Source: Cymbidium sinense (lineage: Eukaryota; Streptophyta; Magnoliopsida; Asparagales; Orchidaceae). Taken from it: a stretch of 64,000 bases of DNA. Below the pieces are notes generated by a model. That model had not been told where the DNA came from. It saw only the letters and a program-made list of their open reading frames with translations, and made no database searches. Below, in pieces: positions 61,021 to 64,000 of the stretch. Numbering within the stretch: the stretch's first letter is position 1; each line of letters starts with the position of its first letter. A program made the position numbers and the translations under genes. Where the stretch lies: assembly GCA_021442155.1 (NCBI GenBank), contig CM038232.1, positions 65,329,555 to 65,393,554 on the forward strand. The letters run 5' to 3'.

Positions 61021-61945
61021 CAAGGAATGTATTGTAGTTTAAAAGGATGATGCCATCCATTCAACTTAGTACCTCCTCCATCAGCTTAGATAGAGAGATG
61101 ATCATATTGACAAGATGGGAAAGAAGATTATGGAGTTGATGGTAGTGGTTTCAGCATTGTAGAACTCAACCGCAGCTTCACAGCCTTCTTTCATAGCAGC
61201 TGATAGAGCAGAGCTGGCACATACCTCAGATCATCCTAAGTGCATTCCTACAGAGAAAGATAGTGGTAGCATGCATAGGAAAGTGGTGGATAGCACCTCC
61301 ATGCATGAGAAGGATATGAAAAATATGGTGGAGCAATGGGTGAGAGAAGTGTTGGCACAAGCCCAAGGTGGCTCATCTATTCCAAAGGGTAAACCCTACT
61401 CAGAGGAATTAGATGTAGTCTAATATCCTAAGGGTTTTGTACCTCATTCTTTTAAAATCTTGGATGGCAGTGGAAACCCTTATCAACACATTGCACATTT
61501 TATGGCCGGCTACTGCAACGCCGGAGGTAGTGATGGTCTTCTTTACAGATTATTTGTTAGCAGTTTAGCTGGTGTTACATTTGACTGGTATGTCAAATTG
61601 CCCAATGATTTGGTAAAGACATTTGCTGAGTTGGAGCACCTCTTCATCAAGAGGTTTGTTGGAGATCATCAAAGGGTTACAGTAGGTGACCTTATTATAG
61701 TGACACAAGTCCCCAATGAGTCCCTTATTGATTACATTTTCAGGTGATGAAATCTGAGTATAAAATGTGAACCACAACTGTCTAAATAGCACGCCATAAA
61801 GATTCTCTTAAAGAACATCCATGGTCTAGTTGCTTTCATGCTCAAGGATTCTACAATCAAGACCTTCAAGAAATTAATCAGCAAGGTGGCTAGTCTGTAA
61901 GAAAAGCCAAAAAGTTGCCTTTCTAAGACTAGTCAGTCAAGCCCA
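61021..61945 (+). pseudogene. Gag core (capsid-like domain), element 5
   Basis: Near 61100 LDREDDHIDKMGKKIMEL-like sequence is probably coiled-coil. Then comes a spacer with a TSMHEKDMKNMVEQWVREVL-like helix, and the conserved 61460-61747 segment: QHIAHFMAGYCNAGG, AGVTFDWYVKLPND, FAELEHLFIKRFVGDH and VTVGDLIIVTQVPNESL, typical of the retrotransposon gag family. After a stop at 61748 it continues with AIKILLKNIHGLVAFML and KKLISKVASL to about 61900. The match to element 3 is consistent along the length. Confidence 0.8.
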
Positions 61946-63260
61946 GACCTCAGAAGGCATTTGAGAAGAAACCAAGAGAAGTCATAGCAGTTGATAAAGG
62001 GAAGCAGTCAGTTATGGTTCAGTTAGATAGGCCTCGAGCTTAGCAACCTCTTCTACCACCACCTTGGCCATCATACTGGCCACCTCAATTATCACAGCGG
62101 CCACCACCGTCGCCTCGTCATCAGCATCATCAGCAGCAATATTCCTATCCTCCATCAGGTAGCTATTACTTGCCTACTCTTGTCGATAGATTGAATAAAC
62201 CTTATTCATTTAAGTGGGAGGTAGTCAGGAAGATTTTTAAGAATCTCTTAAAGAAGCCTGATTTCCAGTTACCGAAGCCTAAGAGGCTAGAAGAAGTGGG
62301 CAAGAGTCATGATCTAAATTATTGCCTCTACCACTGCATGTTAGGCCACGTATTAGAAGATTGCATTACATTTAAGGACTGGCTTGAGCGTAGCTCCAAG
62401 TCGGGTGCCATTGTCATCCCCAAGGAATACCTATTAGAACAACCTTCTAGTTCTGTTAGAGTAATCTTTGGGGATACATGCATTCCTCTTAAGGCAAAGG
62501 ATGGTTAGGATATCTCCCTATCCTGAGCCTCCAAGAAAATTATTTCTAAGATCAAGAAATTACCCTTGTAGGTGCCTAAAGTAGCTTAAACCTCAAACTC
62601 TAAGGAAGGTTTGCAAGTTGCTAAGGATAACTTGAGGGAGGGAGGAGCCCAACAGCAGCAGTGACAACCTCCACTTGCCTTGGATAGTATGATAGCGCAA
62701 CCATCGATCGATTTTAGCACTCCTTCCACAGTTGTAGTTACAGTTTCTCCAACCAGCTCTTCTTCTAGTGGCTTTATTATATCTGCAGAGGGGAGGGAGT
62801 GCCAAATCCCTCACTCTGCTTACTTTACTTGATTTTTATTTTATACCTTCATCCAAATCTAAGAAATCAATGGAGTGAGCTGATTCCTCTTATATTTGTG
62901 TCACTTCTAATGATTCGTTTCAGTTACGTATTGCTATAGCTTCAAGTCTATGTATATGTACTCTAATTTTTGATCACTCTTCTTCTTCTCATTTGGAAAT
63001 GGATTATCCATTCTTAAATCATTTGGGTTCACCCATTAAGATTGATTTGGAGCTATCCGACTCTGATGATTCTATAAGAGAAGCTGTAGGTGAACCTATT
63101 GAGCAGGTAGAACTTTCCACTAAACCATCTCATGAAGTCACTGAAGTCAACCTTCACAGTGGAAAACTTCTACCTCTTAGGGTAGCTTCTCCGGATAAGA
63201 GTAAGCAAGTTATTGGCTCTAGCAATCAAGTAGCCTCTCCATAGGATGCTCTACCTATAG
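61946..63260 (+). pseudogene. Gag C-terminal region and linker, element 5
   Basis: Begins with a Pro/His/Gln-rich spacer (near 62040-62150), then 62170-62508 with NYCLYHCMLGHVLEDCITFK, a C-x2-H-x4-GH-x4-C zinc-knuckle-like motif that probably binds element RNA, then KSGAIVIPKEYLLEQPSS. A Gln/Ser-rich part follows (62600-62790), and 62993-63244 (MDYPFLNHLGSPIKIDLELSD, then HEVTEVNLHSGKLL) matches elements 1 and 3. Stops at 62508 and 63244 break the frame. Confidence 0.8.
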
Positions 63261-64000
63261 ATATTCTTGTGGAGGATCTTCCCAGAGTTGACTGTAATGT
63301 CCTCGCTCACCTGAGAAAGTTGTCAGCTAAGCTAAGCATATATGATGCCTTTGTCTTATCCAAAGAGATGAGGGAGTCATTGATCAAAGCCCTCCTCAAT
63401 CTAGAAATATTCTTAGCTCAGTTGACCATTATTAGATAGGAGGCATGTTATTCAAGAGAAGCCCGTGGAGTTAAATTCACCAATGAAGACCTTCTTTCAG
63501 GGAAAACTGAGCACAACTGTCCCCTCTACTTCATAGTGGACATGGGCAGATTCAAACTCTCCAGGGTATTAGTTGATCTAGGTGCATCAGTGAATATTAT
63601 GAGTCTAAAGACCCTTTTCTACCTAAGGATTGACATCTCTAAACTTCGAGGAGATCGGATGATATTGAGGGGATTCAATGAGCAAGGCGAGACATAGTGT
63701 TTCTATTAGAGATAGATGACTGGAAGATAGAAGCCAAGTTATACATAATTGATTCAGATACACCTTCCACTACTTTGCTTGGTAGGCATTGGATACATGG
63801 AACAACACGGTTCCATCTTCTTTACATCAGTGCATCAAATTCTGAAGAGGTGGAATCGAGTATTGTGTCAAAGGAGACTTGAGCCATTTTCAGTTAGAGA
63901 GGTCGAAATATATGAGGATGCGGCCTACTATCTTCCTCAAAAATCAAAAGTTCTATTCTCACGAGCTTGATTAATCTTCAAAACTAAAAGAAAAAGAAGA
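63261..64000 (+). pseudogene. Aspartic protease, element 5, runs off the window
   Basis: Upstream of the active site lies LPRVDCNVLAHLRKLSAKLS-like sequence, also present in element 1 near 8260. The active-site loop is RVLVDLGASVNIM (about 63564-63600), with Leu replacing the usual Thr/Gly/Ser after the catalytic Asp. It continues LRIDISKLRGDRMILRGFNEQG; then a frameshift follows, and 63697-63882 resumes LEIDDWKIEAKLYIIDSD and STTLLGRHWIH. The sequence ends before RT. This copy is closer to a functional motif than that of element 1. Confidence 0.85.

Overview
This window looks like nuclear DNA of a flowering plant with a large, transposon-packed genome. I see no intact host gene, tRNA, rRNA or CRISPR array. 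Nearly everything is decayed retrotransposon: Ty3/gypsy elements of the Tat/Ogre kind (a second, archaeal-type RNase H after the RT-linked one; primer sites matching a tRNA-Arg 3' end; oversized elements), two RTE-type LINEs, and two copies of a MITE-like element with GGGGTGTGCAT termini. All coding remnants carry stops and frameshifts. The species cannot be named from the sequence alone.

Layout. 1-10167: minus-strand Tat element 1. It has an LTR piece (1-762), a repeat-rich 3' UTR (763-3300), integrase, archaeal-type RNase H, RT-RNase H, protease and Gag C-terminus (3420-9067), then an LTR end (9068-10167) fused to Gag by a deletion. It abuts 10168-16242, a long LTR fragment of the same family. 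16243-17822: plus-strand integrase fragment of element 2, split by a 662-bp MITE. 17823-24010: element 2 3' region, holding an antisense, apparently spliced gene remnant with a plant mobile domain (PMD)-like protein and a coiled-coil tail (22968 to 19752), preceded by tandem duplications. 24011-26915: unassigned, partly LTR-like. 27000-40030: minus-strand element 3, with Gag, a hairpin-rich leader, PBS and a complete LTR of about 7.6 kb. 40031-44515: another LTR fragment of the family. 44516-47228: RTE copy 1. 47400-47771: MITE copy 2 (left part). 47772-64000: plus-strand element 5, with a 9.5-kb LTR carrying RTE copy 2 and a 535-bp tandem duplication, then PBS, a leader with an array of about 15 60-bp hairpin units, Gag and the start of protease; it runs off the window.

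Nesting can be read from exact LTR ends: element 3 into LTR fragment C, C into RTE copy 1, element 1 into LTR fragment A, and element 5 into MITE copy 2. The most unusual features are the 7.6-kb LTRs with dense W-box-like TTGACC motifs, the leader hairpin arrays with co-varying stems, and the antisense PMD gene carried downstream of integrase.
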